A stretch of DNA of 64,000 bases from Diphasiastrum complanatum (Eukaryota; Streptophyta; Lycopodiopsida; Lycopodiales; Lycopodiaceae), in NCBI GenBank assembly GCA_029204225.1, contig CM055104.1, positions 45,885,835-45,949,834 of the forward strand, read 5' to 3'. Made by a program: the position numbers and the translations under genes. Below the pieces are notes generated by a model. The model had not been told where the DNA came from, did not search any database, and saw only the letters and a list, made by a program, of their open reading frames with translations. The number at the start of each line of letters is the position of its first letter. Positions within the stretch are counted from its first letter, which is position 1. Below are positions 53,718-64,000 of the stretch, one piece after another.

Positions 53718-56334
53718 TTAGAACTGGCGGACTCTAAGTCTGTCCACTACTTTCAGGAACCATGATCTCTTAGTCTCTAGACTTTTGAGCTTAGGACTAT
53801 CCTCAGACAACTTCTTTATTAGAAGAGTTTTCCTACAAGACTCAAAGTATCTATTACTCATGTCCCAAAGACCACTAAGTAAAGAGACATGATATATAGG
53901 ACTACCAAAAATTTGCAAATTCCTCCATCTCCAGAGGGACCAGAGAATGGGAGCTCTAATGCAAAGCCAAATGTCCTTGTCTATACTAGTGTTCAAACCA
54001 AGAAACCAAGAAATACTATCAATAACATTAAAACCTAAGTAATTAGAGATACTAAGAATAAAGGAAGTGAGTGGCTCATTCTTCTCACAGAGAACGAAGA
54101 TGTGTTGAATGGAGTCTAGGTCCCTGCCACATTTGTCGCAATAGCCATTTGCGATGCCCCATTGAAGCCCTGTACTCCTTGTCCAAATAGCCATCTGGAT
54201 AATCTTCCATAGGAGAATAGAGACTTTAGGGTCCAGGAACTTTGCCCATATTGCCCTAAAGATGCCCTCCCATTCCATAGAATCCAAGGTCATTCCCCAT
54301 TTGCCATTCAACTTCCACCTTACCTTTTGAGAAAACAACGTTGCTATTGGAGGATACAACCCTTCTCTTCCCAAGTGAACCATTCCTTAGCCCACATACC
54401 TATATTGTGCCCCTGCCTTACTTTGGTAAGTCCTCCCAGGCTCCACCTCTCCCAAAGCATATCAATTTCCTCTCTCTTGAGGCCCCATTTCCTTTTATTT
54501 CTCCTCTTGCTTCTCCATTTCCCTTTCTCTAAGTCCCAAAGATCGGCCCACTTGTTGACTCCTTTTTTGCTGATTTTCCTTGCCACCTTTATTAAGTTTT
54601 CCTCCAGGGGAGGTCCCTCTCTCCAGGCCCAGCAGCTCATCTCTAGGATCCCACCTTTGTCCCACAACTCCTTTTCCACTACTTTTAAGGCATAGCTCTC
54701 TTTCTTCCACCCCAACCAGAGGCATCAGAAAAGTTTGCTCCCTTTTTCTTTGAGATTCCAATTGGCCAAAAGTAGATCTCTTAGCTCCCAATTTCTCCAG
54801 CCTGGAGCTCTCACAGGGGCCCAACAATTTGTTGCCTCTTGGAGAAGGCAAGCCCAAGTCTCCTCCCTTTTCACAGCTGCTCTCACAAGCCACTTGGCAA
54901 TACTCCTAGTAGCCAACTGTTTCAGATCCAGGAGACCCAAACCTCCAAAATGCTTAGGTAGAATACATGTACTCCAAGCCACCCCCACATACCCACCACC
55001 ATCAAACTTTGCCCCCCAAAGGAAACTTCCGCAGACCGCCTCAAACATCCTCAAATCACACTCTAATGGCATCCAGCAAGAGAGGAAGTAGATTACCTTG
55101 GATATAATTAAGTGCTTGAGCACTAGCACTCTATCTACCATGTTGGCTTGAAGCTCTTTCCACCTCTCTAGGGTAGGAATGACCCTCTCCAGCACCCAAT
55201 TTCATCTAGTATGTAAGGAAATCCCAAAACCCATGGGAATGCCAAGTAGTCTAAAAGTAGTTCCTTCTTCAATCCTGACACAACCCTTTTCCTTGAAGAA
55301 GGTGGATTTCTCTCCTGTAGTCTTCTTGTAGGCTGTCTTTGCTTGGTTTATTTCTTCTCCCAAAGCCATGCAGAAGGTGTCAAGAGTCTCGAGAAGCTCC
55401 CTCTCTGAGTGCCCATCATCTTTGACCACGAAGTTCACATCATCCACAAAAGCCTGGGAGCAAAGGGGTGGGTTGCCCTGAACCTATAGTGGCTGAATTT
55501 TTCCTTTTCTCATCTTAGCCCTCACTAGGTATCCAAGAGCCTCTGAAGCGAGAATGAAAAGATAGAGACCTAGTAGGCACCTTTGTCTGATGGACCTCTC
55601 CAACTGAAAAGCCCCTGTCAATTTTCCATTCAAGATCACTTTAGCTGTGGCATCCCTGAGTAGCATAGAGATGGAACCAATGAAACGAGGGCCAAAGCCT
55701 AGAGTCCAGAGCATATCCAAGATGAAGCCCTACTCCATCATGTCATAGGCTCTATCTAGATCCACCTTCATGAAAATCATCTTGTCCCCTTTCCTTTCAG
55801 TTGAAGCCATTCCGTCCCAAAGGCCATAGATAACCTCCTGTATGTGTCTTCTCGGGACGAAACCTTTTTGCTCCTCTCCCACCCATCCTGGTAGCCTAGA
55901 TTTCATTCTGTTTACAATTGTCTTTGCCAAGATTTTATACCCCGTGGTTAGCATGGTAATAGGTCTCCAGTTTTTTAGGATCTTCTTGGAGCCCTTCTTA
56001 TGAATCAACTTTATAATTCCTTGGTAGGCTATCTTCCTCCAAGGCTTTAAGCTTGGATGTTTCAGCCACTACTTCAGCTCCCAAATCCTCATTGCCTTCC
56101 TTAACTTGAGCCTCTAGGTCTCTTACTTTTCTAAAAAGTGTTGCTCTTGCCGTTCTCCTACTCAGAGAGATTTCCTTGTTGAGTCTGGCAAGGTAGCTTT
56201 GGGTAGCCTTGATTGCACCTATCCATCTTTTTGTGGCTGACCCTCTCATGCTGTAGGCCCTTTTCCAAATGTCCTAGATGTTTTCTTTGGTGCCCTTCTT
56301 CTCCAGCAATGTAGGATCAGTCCTAAACCAACCA
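53718..56334 (-). pseudogene. LINE J reverse transcriptase and C-terminal domain
   Basis: RT blocks in order: IHKKGSKKILKNWRPITMLT (about 56000), NRMKSRLPGWVGEEQKGFVP, KVDLDRAYDMME, LERSIRQRCLLGLYLFILAS (QGCPLSPLLF equivalent), and AFVDDVNFVV (about 55440), which keeps the catalytic pair of Asp. Then come RLLGIPMGFG, LVLKHLIISKVIYFLSCWMP, FLWGAKFDGGGYVGVAW and ILPKHFGGLGLLDL. The C-terminal domain (53718-54383) has WGIANGYCDKCGRDLDSIQH and IFVLCEKN, the zf-RVT pattern. At least five frame breaks and stops make it inactive. Confidence 0.9.
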
Positions 56335-56339
56335 TAACT

Positions 56340-57418
56340 TTAACAAGTAAAAAGGAGAAAGTCCTCCAAATCCAAGGTAGAGCCTCCAAATGTCCTCCAA
56401 GCAACCTGCAAGCTCCTAGATGCTTCTCCAACTCCAAGCTAAGATGCCTCCACCTGCAAGTAAGGATCTGCAAGCCTCCAAGGATCTCTCCTCCACCTGT
56501 GTCCCCTACTCTTAAACACAAAGGAAGATAACAAACTGGCCTCAAGCATATCACAACAAACCAGAGTTTACTCAAGATCCAAACCCTACTTATGTCCAAT
56601 ACCATAAGCAAGATCTAAACCCTTAGCATACTACACACAAGAATTACTCTACACACTAGTAGCCACACTAGAGCATAAGCAAGGTAAACAAAAGATCTCT
56701 CCCTCCCAATGGGCGCCCTACTCTTCTTATATAGATGGCATTTAGTTCTCTCCAATACACTATGGAGTTCCATGCACAAGGTAAGCAAAAGATCTCTCCC
56801 TCCCAATGGGCGCCCTACTCTTCTTATATAGATGGCATTTAGTTCTCTCCAATACACTATGGAGTTCCATGCACATCCAATGAGAAAGAGAGAGGCCTAG
56901 AGGAGTTCAAGAGCCTTCATAGGCTTATGGAAGGTCATCAGACATCTTCCATAACTTATGACTCTTTGATTACTATTCTTGTGGAACTTGAAACTCAATG
57001 GAACTTTTAGGAGGCCGCCCTCCTACTAGGACCCATTGCCCAAGTTGTGCTTGTATACTTTGGTCCAAGACCAATAAAGTGATATGGTTCAAGGTTGAGG
57101 CCCAAGGTTTAGAAATATAGTCATCCAATAACTTTCTAAGACCTTTCTAGGTTCCATACCTCCATCCAAGGCAAAGACACCTACCTGCCCTTAATCAAGG
57201 ACACTAGTACCTTTATCTAAGGCACCTACCCTTAATCCTAAGGGTAACCCTTATCCAAGGGTCTCATGACTCCATACCTCTGACTAAGGTATAGCCACTT
57301 GTCTGCCCTTATCCAAGGGTACATACCCTTAATCCTAAGGGTACCTTGCCATGTAGCCCCCAATAATAAATGGACTAATAGGGGTCTGAAGTACTGCTAG
57401 TTACATAGGTATGTAACA
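56340..57418 (-). repeat. 3' LTR of element K with duplicated TATA region
   Basis: On the minus strand it begins TGTTACATACCTATG, right after the polypurine tract, and ends at the target duplication. A 97-bp tandem duplication lies at 56681-56777 and 56778-56874, each copy carrying CTATATAAG (TATA cores at 56726-56733 and 56823-56830). Between 57170 and 57345 the words CCCTTAATCCTAAGGG and CCCTTATCCAAGGG form short dyads. Confidence 0.85.
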
Positions 57419-57439
57419 TTTCTTCCCCCTAAACTTAAA

Positions 57440-60400
57440 TTTTCTTCTAGAGATCAGGCTCCTTTTCCTAGGTATTCTCCTCTTCTGATTTGCCCCTCCA
57501 CCTAACTAAAAATTCCCGAAGCACTCTACTCCGTAGAGTCTTCTGCCGGCTATTAACAATTGCCTTGAGTTCAGGTGGTCAACTCACAGACTCATCATGA
57601 AGAAGTCTCTAGATCTTCCACAGGGAGCATGGTCTCCCCAACCCCTAACGAGGGTTTTAACTTACTAACATGGAAAACAGGATGAATTCCAAAGTTAGCT
57701 GGAAGGTCTAGTTTGTATGCGACCTTGTTTATCACTTGGATAACCTTAAAAGGACCGCAATACCTATGCGCCAACTTTGCACACTTACCAATTTTCAAGC
57801 CCCTAGAGTGACTAGCGACTCTCAAAAACACCCAATTGTTGACCATGAATACCTTGTGCTTTCGAGATAGATCAACATAGTGTCTTGCCCTATCTTGGGC
57901 ACTTCTTATGCTATCTTTAGCCAGCTGTAACATTTCTTGCATATCCGCAAAAAAATCAGCTGCGGCTTGCACTCGTAGGTTTTTCATGTCAACACTAATT
58001 GGTGATCAAGGTTGAAAACCATACATAAGCATGAAAGGGATGAATCCGGTCGCTGAATGTTTTGCACTGTTATATGCAAATTCCTCCAGTGGAAAGTACT
58101 GTTCCCAATCAAACTGCCGATGGCCCACATATGTTCGAAGCACATCCTCCATCGTCTGATTGGTCAGTTTTGTTTGACCGTCTGATTCTGGATGATCTGG
58201 AGAACTCATACTTAAAGTTGTTTCCAACTTTTCAAATACTGCTTGCCAAAAATTCCAGTGAATTTTGGGTCACGATCACTGACAATATCTCAAGGCAGCC
58301 CATACAGTCGAAAAAGCTTCTCAACAAATAGTTGAGCTGGTTTTGAAGCTTTAATAGTAGTTTTCGTTGGGATAAATTGAGCAAACTTCGTAAGTCTGTC
58401 AACAATGACCCAAACCGAATCGTGGCCCTTCCCTGTATGTGGAAGCCCGACCACAAAATCCCTTCCCTGTACATGGAAGCCCAACCACAAAATCCATAGA
58501 TATACTTTCCCACTTTCCAGTAGGAATATCTAAAGGATGTAATAGGCCACTGGCTTTTAGCCTCTCAGCTTTATTTAATTGGCATTTAGTACATTTAAGT
58601 ACATAGGCCTCTACCTGACTTTTCATCTTAGGCCACCAAAATTGCCTTCGAACTAAGTCAGTGTTCTTTGTATACTCGGATGTCTTGCGCATGGACTATC
58701 ATGACACTCATGCAAGATTTGGGCCCTTACCATGTCATTCTCTGGTACACACACCTTTTCCTTACAAAACAAAATCCTATTTCAAATTAGGTAATCCATT
58801 TCAATCTTTCCCTGATTTAAGGAATCTTGCAAACTTGAATTGACCCCTGAAAGTACTTGTTGCCAATACTTTCCAAAATAAGGATCGGATTCATAAAGTC
58901 CTTGAAGAGACTGAAACAACCCCAGTTCTATAACAATAAAGCTCAACTGATTAATAGCCGGTAACCTACTCAAAGCATCTGCTAGAGTATTTTGACTTTC
59001 TTTACAGTAACGTATAAAAAAGTCAAAGATTTGCATCAGCTCAGCCCATCTAGCTTGCCTCCCCTTTAAATCTGTAGCATCACAGAAATATCGAAGAGTC
59101 TGATGATCCGTCAAAACATCAAATCTGGCTCCATATAAATAATGTCACCAAATTTTCAAGGAATAAACAATTGGTAACAAATTTTTCATAGGTACAATAC
59201 CTAGACTGAACATGATTGAGTTTCTTGTTTTTATAAGCCACAGAATGTCCATCCTGCATCAAAACAGCTCCAATAACATAATCACTAGCATCGGTCCTAT
59301 AAAAGGCTTATTAGGATCGCCAATGATTAATATTGGTGCCGAAGTGACACTTTTCTTAAGCAACTCAAAACAATTATTCATATCCTCTGTCCACACCACC
59401 AGTGGACTCTTAGCCCTCCGGCTTAGCCTCTTATAGCCTTTCAAGGCCCAGGTAAGTAGAAATGCCAATCGAGCAAATTGGGGAATATGTTGACGGAAAA
59501 ACCCAACAAACCCCAAGAAAGACTTGATTTCCTGAACTGTGGTGAGAATTGGCCAATCAATAACCCTCTGGATACAATCTGGCTCAATCTCCACTCCTCG
59601 TTCGGAGATCTTATGCCCCAAGTAGGACAATTCCTTAGCAAAAAAATCACATTTAGACTCCTTGGCAAAGAGATTTTCTCTTCTTAGTATGTCCAAGACA
59701 ATCCTAAGATGCTCTTTATGTTCCACCAAAGTCTTACTGAACACTAGGATATCATCTAAGAATACCACTATGAATCTTCCCATATATGGTCTGAACAAAT
59801 CGTTCATCATTTGTTGGAAAGATAAAGATTTTTCAACAAAATCGATTTTTAATGACTTATTCTTATCAAAATGCCATTGTTGCTGGAGAACAATATCCAC
59901 ATTTGCTAATGCAATAGCATGGAATTCTATTTTTTTTAGAGTAGTCCTGTATGTACAATTCTAAATCAGGAACAACATAATCCATAAACGCAGAATTCAT
60001 TCCAGATGCCATTGTCACACACAGTATTTTTTCTCACTTTTTCTAGTGGGAAGGTTTAGCGTCTGCACCAAATTTACATTAATAAAGTTATGAGTGGATT
60101 TTGTGTCAAAAAGGACATTAACAACTTGATCTTTAACTTTACCTTTAATGCAAATAAGGTCATTAGGACCAAAGACCAAAGAACTAAGGAAATAAACATC
60201 CATCTCATTACTTCGAGATAGATTACCTGAGGTAGAAGCTGGTCTTTTGACGCAATCTCGTGCAAGGTGACCCTCGCCATTGCACTTGAAGCATAGGTTC
60301 TTCTTACAAGCTTCAACCTTATCAATGCCACCCTGATTGTTTTTAAAGTGTTTCTTTGTTTTCTTAGGATTATTGGAATTGAGATGTGTTTCACTAACAT

Positions 60401-60772
60401 TTTCCCTATCCTTCATCTTAAATTGAAAAACTTTTTTTGCTTATTAGGTTGTTGACCCCTAGGTGGCTTAGGTGTGTCATCAAAAAACTCTGCAGCCCTA
60501 ATAACATCCTCAAGGGTTTTTGGATGGTTCCTACGAACATCCACTTGATAATCTTTTGGTAACCCATCAATAAATATTAACATTTGTACTTTGAGTGGAA
60601 TGTCACTATAGAATGGATTCAAGTACTCATGAAAATCCTAAATAAACTGTTCCAAACCTTTATTCATTGTTATATGACTCAACTTTTGAAAGTGTTCATA
60701 GTCATCGAACAGTGGTAGAAAGTATTCCCTAAATACTATGCAAAAATCTTCCCATGTACAAGGTTGTTTGCC
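57440..60772 (-). pseudogene. Element K Gag-Pol remnant with chromodomain
   Basis: Gag (60413-60772) reads WEDFCIVFREYFLP and LIFIDGLPKDYQVDVRRNHP. The knuckle is LCFKCNGEGHLARDC (about 60250-60300). Protease shows VLFDTKSTHNFINVNLVQTL, with Lys in place of the active-site Gly. RT lacks its first half: it begins near HFDKNKSLKIDF and contains RFIVVFLDDILVFSKT (about 59740). RNase H has TDHQTLRYFC and DALSRLP. Integrase has WWPKMKSQVEAYVLKCTKCQ, HPESDGQTKLTNQTMED, FAYNSAKHSATGFIPF and GPFKVI, with a roughly 35-bp tandem duplication near 58436-58506 that shifts the frame. The end (57440-57590) reads REFLVRWRGKSEEEN, a chromodomain signature. Confidence 0.9.
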
Positions 60773-60776
60773 TTTT

Positions 60777-60871
60777 ATCCTTAATCCTAAGGGTACCTTG
60801 CCATGTAGCCCCCAACACTAAATGGACTAATAGGGGTCTGAAGTACTGCTAGTTACATAGGTATGTAACCA
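60777..60871 (-). repeat. Remnant of the 5' LTR of element K
   Basis: It matches 57303-57418 (TTAATCCTAAGGGTACC, TAATAGGGGTCTGAAGTACT) and ends at the target duplication. The break is at TTATCC|TTAATCC, next to gag sequence. Confidence 0.85.
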
Positions 60872-60876
60872 TAACT

Positions 60877-61692
60877 CCTAGGCCTTGCTTCTTGTGCAAG
60901 AGTGAAGAGGATGGGCTTGTGATCTGAGAAGAGGAAGTCTTGATAGCTCTGATACTCCATGATGTCCCACTTGTCTCCCAAGTCTTCAGAGAGGTATCCT
61001 TTATCTAGTCTAGCCATCATGAGGTTCTCCCCGCTTTGTTGATTAGACCAAGTGAATTCCTCATCTCCTTGCAATTCTACCAGAGGCTGAGATCAGCCCT
61101 TAGTTTCAGCCATTTCTCCAACTCTAGGCCCCTTATAATTTTTCATTTCCCTTTGTATCTGTCTCTTCTAAATTCAGCCATGTTGAAATCCCCAATAATG
61201 ACTAAATCTCTTCGCATTTCAACCAGTTCTTCCTATAAAAATGCTCTCTCCTGTGGGGTGTTTCTAGCATACACAAAACAAAAAATTGTTGTATGTGTGC
61301 CATCCTCCAGTGTGATAGAGTCCCAATCATGATTCCCTCCCTTCTTGACTTCAAGAATCCTATCTCTCAATGATGAAAGTGTGCCCACTGCAATTCCTCC
61401 TAAACCTCTAGGGTGATCAGTCCAGTGCCTGTCATAATCTTTGGAAATAATCTTGAGGTTGTGTTGTAGGTCCTCTTTGTCTACCTTCACCTCCTGTAAG
61501 CAGATGATCTCTGGTTTTAGCATGTTATTCCACTAATGCAATTTCTTTTGAACCTCTAGGGTGATCAGTCCAGTGCCAGTCATAATATTTGGAAATAATC
61601 CTGAGGTTGTATTGTAGGTCCTCTTTGTCTACCTTCACATCTTGTAAGCAGATGATCTCTAGTTTTAGCGTGTTATTCCACATCCAATTCCT
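60877..61692 (-). pseudogene. LINE J endonuclease domain with a partial tandem duplication
   Basis: The minus-strand translation gives LKPEIICLQEVKVDKEDLQ (catalytic Glu in QE), HPRGLGGIAVGT, NHDWDSITLEDG and FCFVYARNTPQERAFL, then FTWSNQQSGENLMMARLDKG and FLFSDHKPILFTL (SDH motif). This is the APE-type endonuclease of plant L1-like elements. The first block (about 61408-61536) is repeated at 61554-61682 with about ten differences, so the 5' end is a diverged 145-bp tandem duplication. The N-terminal catalytic WN motif is lost. Confidence 0.88.
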
Positions 61693-61700
61693 CCTATTCT

Positions 61701-62150
61701 AATGCACTCACACTCCTCTCAACAAATGAAGGAATAGTGAAATCACAATGATTTAGAACTTTGCAAAACTAACTCTCTTGAAACTAGACAACTTACATGT
61801 AGATCTTGATGAATCTTGATCAACAAATAGTCACCACAATATATTGAAACTAAGATATAAAAATTGATGACTTACACACAATTTGGAGAGCTTATTATAA
61901 TCAATCATATTGAATCAACAATAAACTATATGCAAAATAATTGACAATCTTGGTGCTCATCCATATAGTGAGAGACTTCTCTTCCAAGGGGAGCAAAGCT
62001 CATCCACAAATGGAAAGTTTTTCAAACAAAGTGATTGATCATTCACATGGGAAGCATAGATCACTCACTAGTGGAGACTGTCAATTTTGGAAGCTAGAAA
62101 CAATATGAAGCTTGAATGTATACAAACTTTTCAACACATAAAAAGCTTGT
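61701..62150 (-). other. 5' leader of element B upstream of the LINE insertion
   Basis: The inverted match to 19700-19940 in copy C is long and close (CACTCACACTCCTCTCAACA, AGACAACTTACATGTAGATC, GGAGAGCTTATTATAATCAA). Short repeated words (CATCCACAAATGG, TGATCATTCACATGGGAAGC) between 61980 and 62085 recall the leader repeats of A. No gene. Confidence 0.8.
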
Positions 62151-62928
62151 TTTGATGAATCACATCAAAAGACATAAATCTATGTCCCTAGTGTATAAAT
62201 GAATTGGAATGTAGTAAATGGCTCAAGATTGCAAAGATCCAACCACAACACAAGTTAGAAAATATTTGATCAAAGACAAATGCAAAAAATCATGCTAGAT
62301 TGATGCAAAAACCTATTTTTGACAAACTTTCTATTTCTAACCACCTCCTTGCTTTTATACCACATCAAAAATTAAGATCCAGAATGATCCTAAAACTAGA
62401 CCCAGGAACAATAGAAGATGCACAAAAATCAATCTTACATTTGTAGACAATTTTACACATACAATTGACAATTTGATCAAGATCTACTCAACATATTGTA
62501 TACAATTGAAAGAAAATCGTAACATAAATGGATTTGAATTAATTATCTATAAAGAGGCCTTAAAACAACAAATAAACATCTATTTCCTCTCTCCAATAGA
62601 GATTGATCAAGCTTACAACACACACAAGCAAAAGACAACCACAAATAACAAGCTAGAATTGACCCTAAGGCATCCAAATTGGTAAGCCAATCTCATCAAC
62701 AACTAGCCCTAAGATAGTCATATTGGCCAAAATTGTGAAACTAAAGCCAAAAATGAACTTTTAATGACTAAGTAACCAAATGAAGTTGGAACCAACTTAA
62801 AAGTGGTTCATGTACCCTACTTTCACACATGTGACCCAACCATGTGAAGTTTATTTGCTAATTTGGCCCCATGTAGGCTCAAGTTGCCAAACTAACTAGT
62901 AAAGTAGAAAACTAGTCAACAATTTTCA
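62151..62928 (-). repeat. Probable 5' LTR of element B
   Basis: The right end reads CAACAATTTTCACA, the plus-strand image of a TGTGAAAATTG LTR start as in element A. A minus-strand TATAAAAGC box is at 62351-62359, and CACACATGTG and CCATGTGAAG words near 62824-62851 echo the G-box blocks of the other LTRs. The inner boundary and primer site were not located, so the left coordinate is approximate. Confidence 0.5.
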
Positions 62929-62931
62929 CAT

Positions 62932-63698
62932 CAAACACTTTTAGATGCAACAAGAACCATGTTAATAAATGCTCAGCTACCCACAAAGTTTTAGGATGAA
63001 GCTACTTCTATTGCATGTTATCTACAAGATTATTCGAGCACTAAATCTGTTCATTCCCAAACTCCTTTTGAAGGTTATTACAACTACAAACCAAGCTTGA
63101 AGCATCTATGAGTCGTTGGTTGTTTGTGCTATGCACGACTTCCTTTTGATCTGGGAAAGAAACTTAATTTATCAGTTGCAAAACTATTTTTATTGGTTAC
63201 TCTACTTTTTGTAAAGTTTATAAAGTATATGAGATACCTTAAGGATGAGTCTAGTCCTTCATGATGTAGTCTTCTTAGAATAGAAGCTTTACTGTAGGAA
63301 GACCAATTTCATCAAATAGTAAAAGTAGAAAGTAGGAATGCATTTCTTTCTCCTCTACAAAGTCTAACTATGTTGCAGCCACTTATGCAGTAAATGATGT
63401 CATTTGGCTTAGAAGATTACAACAAAATCTGAAATTTCAACAGCTCAGACTAACCACATTGCATTGAGACAATCAAAGTTGCATCGCTCTTTCCCTGAAT
63501 GCATGATATCACTCTCGAACTAAGTATATTGACATAAAATTTTATTTTCTACGAGAAAAATGTTAGGAGAAATAATTTGAATTGATTTATTGTCCTACTA
63601 GAATGATGTTGGTTGATTTATTAACAAAGTCTTTGTCCAAAGGAAAAAAACATACTACTCTAGTAAGTATGCTAAATTTTATCCAGGTTCTTAAGAGA
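62932..63698 (+). pseudogene. Copia relic L: integrase C-part joined to RNase H end
   Basis: The plus strand reads LLDATRTMLINAQLPTKF, a stop for Trp, DEATSIACYLQDYSSTKSVH, QTPFEGYYNYKPSLKHL, CLCYARLPFDLGKKL and HDVVFLE. It then jumps to RNase H: CISFSSTKSNYVAATYAVND, VIWLRRLQQNLKF, RTKYIDIKFYFLREKC and YCPTRMMLVDLLTKSLSKGK. The purine-rich AAGAGAGAGTG precedes a likely LTR start TGTTGGCATTGATC at about 63701. RT is deleted between integrase and RNase H. There are several stops. Confidence 0.88.
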
Positions 63699-64000
63699 GA
63701 GTGTTGGCATTGATCTTGATCCTACTTATTTATTTCAATCTTATGAGAGATTTTTCTATATTCATCATTCACATGTTACTGAAAAGTTCTACAAAAAATA
63801 TAAGAAAATTTAGATAGTCTGTATATCTACACATAATTTTGGAAAAAGTAAAAAATGAGCAAAACAGTCCGAACAATTTAGAATTTGGACAATTCTTAGA
63901 CAAAATTTGGGCATGTTTGGAAACATTTGGAGGATATTCGAAGATGTTTGAACATATTTAAAATTTCTCAAGTTTGAATCAAAAGTTGAAGATGTTGTAC
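63699..64000. repeat. LTR start of relic L, then inverted leader repeat shared with copy C
   Basis: 63701 to about 63840 looks like the beginning of L's 3' LTR. From about 63900 to the window end the sequence is the reverse complement of 19650-19720 (GTACAACATCTTCAACTTTT, TTCAAACTTGAGAAATTT), so another minus-strand copy of the B/C leader family begins here and continues beyond the window. Confidence 0.6.

Larger units (their letters stand above)
56340..60871 (-). mobile_element. Gypsy chromovirus-type element K nested in LINE J
   Basis: It is flanked by TAACT at 56335-56339 and 60872-60876; the LINE frame SYGWFRTDPTLLEKKGTK resumes after the left copy. It has a 1079-bp 3' LTR at the left, a polypurine tract TTTCTTCCCCC at 57419, and pol and gag to the right. 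Only about 95 bp of the 5' LTR is left, joined directly to mid-gag, so the 5' leader and gag start have been deleted after insertion. Confidence 0.85.
53661..61692 (-). mobile_element. LINE J (non-LTR retrotransposon), interrupted by Gypsy K
   Basis: The minus-strand order is endonuclease (60877-61692), [K 56340-60871], RT (54900-56334) and a C-terminal zinc/RT-associated domain (53718-54383), followed by a short A-run (53660-53665 read on +). The element is flanked by the 8-bp duplication CCTATTCT at 53653-53660 and 61693-61700, and the flanks rejoin to the Copia B/C leader. The 5' end lacks the endonuclease N-terminus, so the insertion was 5'-truncated, and no ORF1 is seen. Confidence 0.85.
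49640..62928 (-). mobile_element. Copia element B, split by LINE J (with Gypsy K) and a 957-bp insertion
   Basis: The pieces of one minus-strand element are, from 5' to 3': LTR-like sequence (about 62151-62928), leader (61701-62150), [LINE J 53661-61692], leader end and gag (53193-53652), [insertion 52236-53192], gag-protease (51521-52235), pre-integrase and integrase (50547-51520), hinge (50320-50546) and the A-like 3' module (49640-50310). Continuity is shown by the leader of copy C, which is unbroken at 19641-19967 and matches both sides of the LINE. Confidence 0.8.

Overview
This is a repeat-dominated nuclear window from a land plant. It holds one well-supported host gene, an intronless-looking PLS/E-type pentatricopeptide repeat (PPR) protein on the minus strand at 23796-25913. 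Almost everything else that can be identified is retrotransposon: Ty1/Copia, Ty3/Gypsy (including a chromodomain-type element), and two non-LTR (LINE-like) reverse-transcriptase relics. The PPR style together with this repeat content would fit a seed-free plant with a large genome, such as a fern or lycophyte, but that is an inference and the species cannot be fixed from the sequence.

Layout. 1-5.7 kb: Copia RNase H and integrase scraps, a gag-like double zinc-knuckle fragment, and an inverted repeat around long (TC)n/(GA)n tracts. 6.7-15.35 kb: a decayed, apparently non-coding LTR element (O, minus strand) into which a young, structurally complete element (A, 8686-14244) has inserted. A has two 647-bp LTRs that look identical, a GGACG target duplication, and one open reading frame of 1024 codons that starts as a Copia Gag and then continues into about 760 residues of largely unrecognised protein. 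15.4-19.6 kb: anonymous sequence with low-complexity and tandem repeats. 19.6-21.4 kb: 5' part of a Copia copy (C). 22.3-26.9 kb: the PPR gene and its flanks. 27-30.7 kb: a LINE-like RT relic (P) and a Gypsy protease/RT relic (N). 30.7-36.7 kb: a Copia deletion derivative (E) carrying a solo LTR (M), facing the 3' end of a sister copy (F) in opposite orientation, followed by an internally deleted Gypsy element (G). 36.7-42.8 kb: mostly anonymous. 42.8-47.6 kb: Copia H and Gypsy I remnants.

49.6-62.9 kb is a Russian-doll structure. Copia element B (minus) carries LINE J in its 5' leader (8-bp target duplication CCTATTCT), and LINE J in turn carries Gypsy chromovirus K (5-bp duplication TAACT as read on +). 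B's gag is also split by a 957-bp insertion with inverted termini and three 185-bp tandem repeats. The window closes with a Copia IN/RNase H relic (L) and a leader repeat shared with B and C.

The most interesting object is A. Apart from the changed primer site it looks like an intact, recently active Gag-only Copia relative. Its long ORF contains a stretch resembling a reverse transcriptase whose YVDD catalytic signature appears lost, followed by a 3' module that recurs in place of RT/RNase H in element B. The primer-binding site of A has been replaced by sequence matching the flank of its other LTR.
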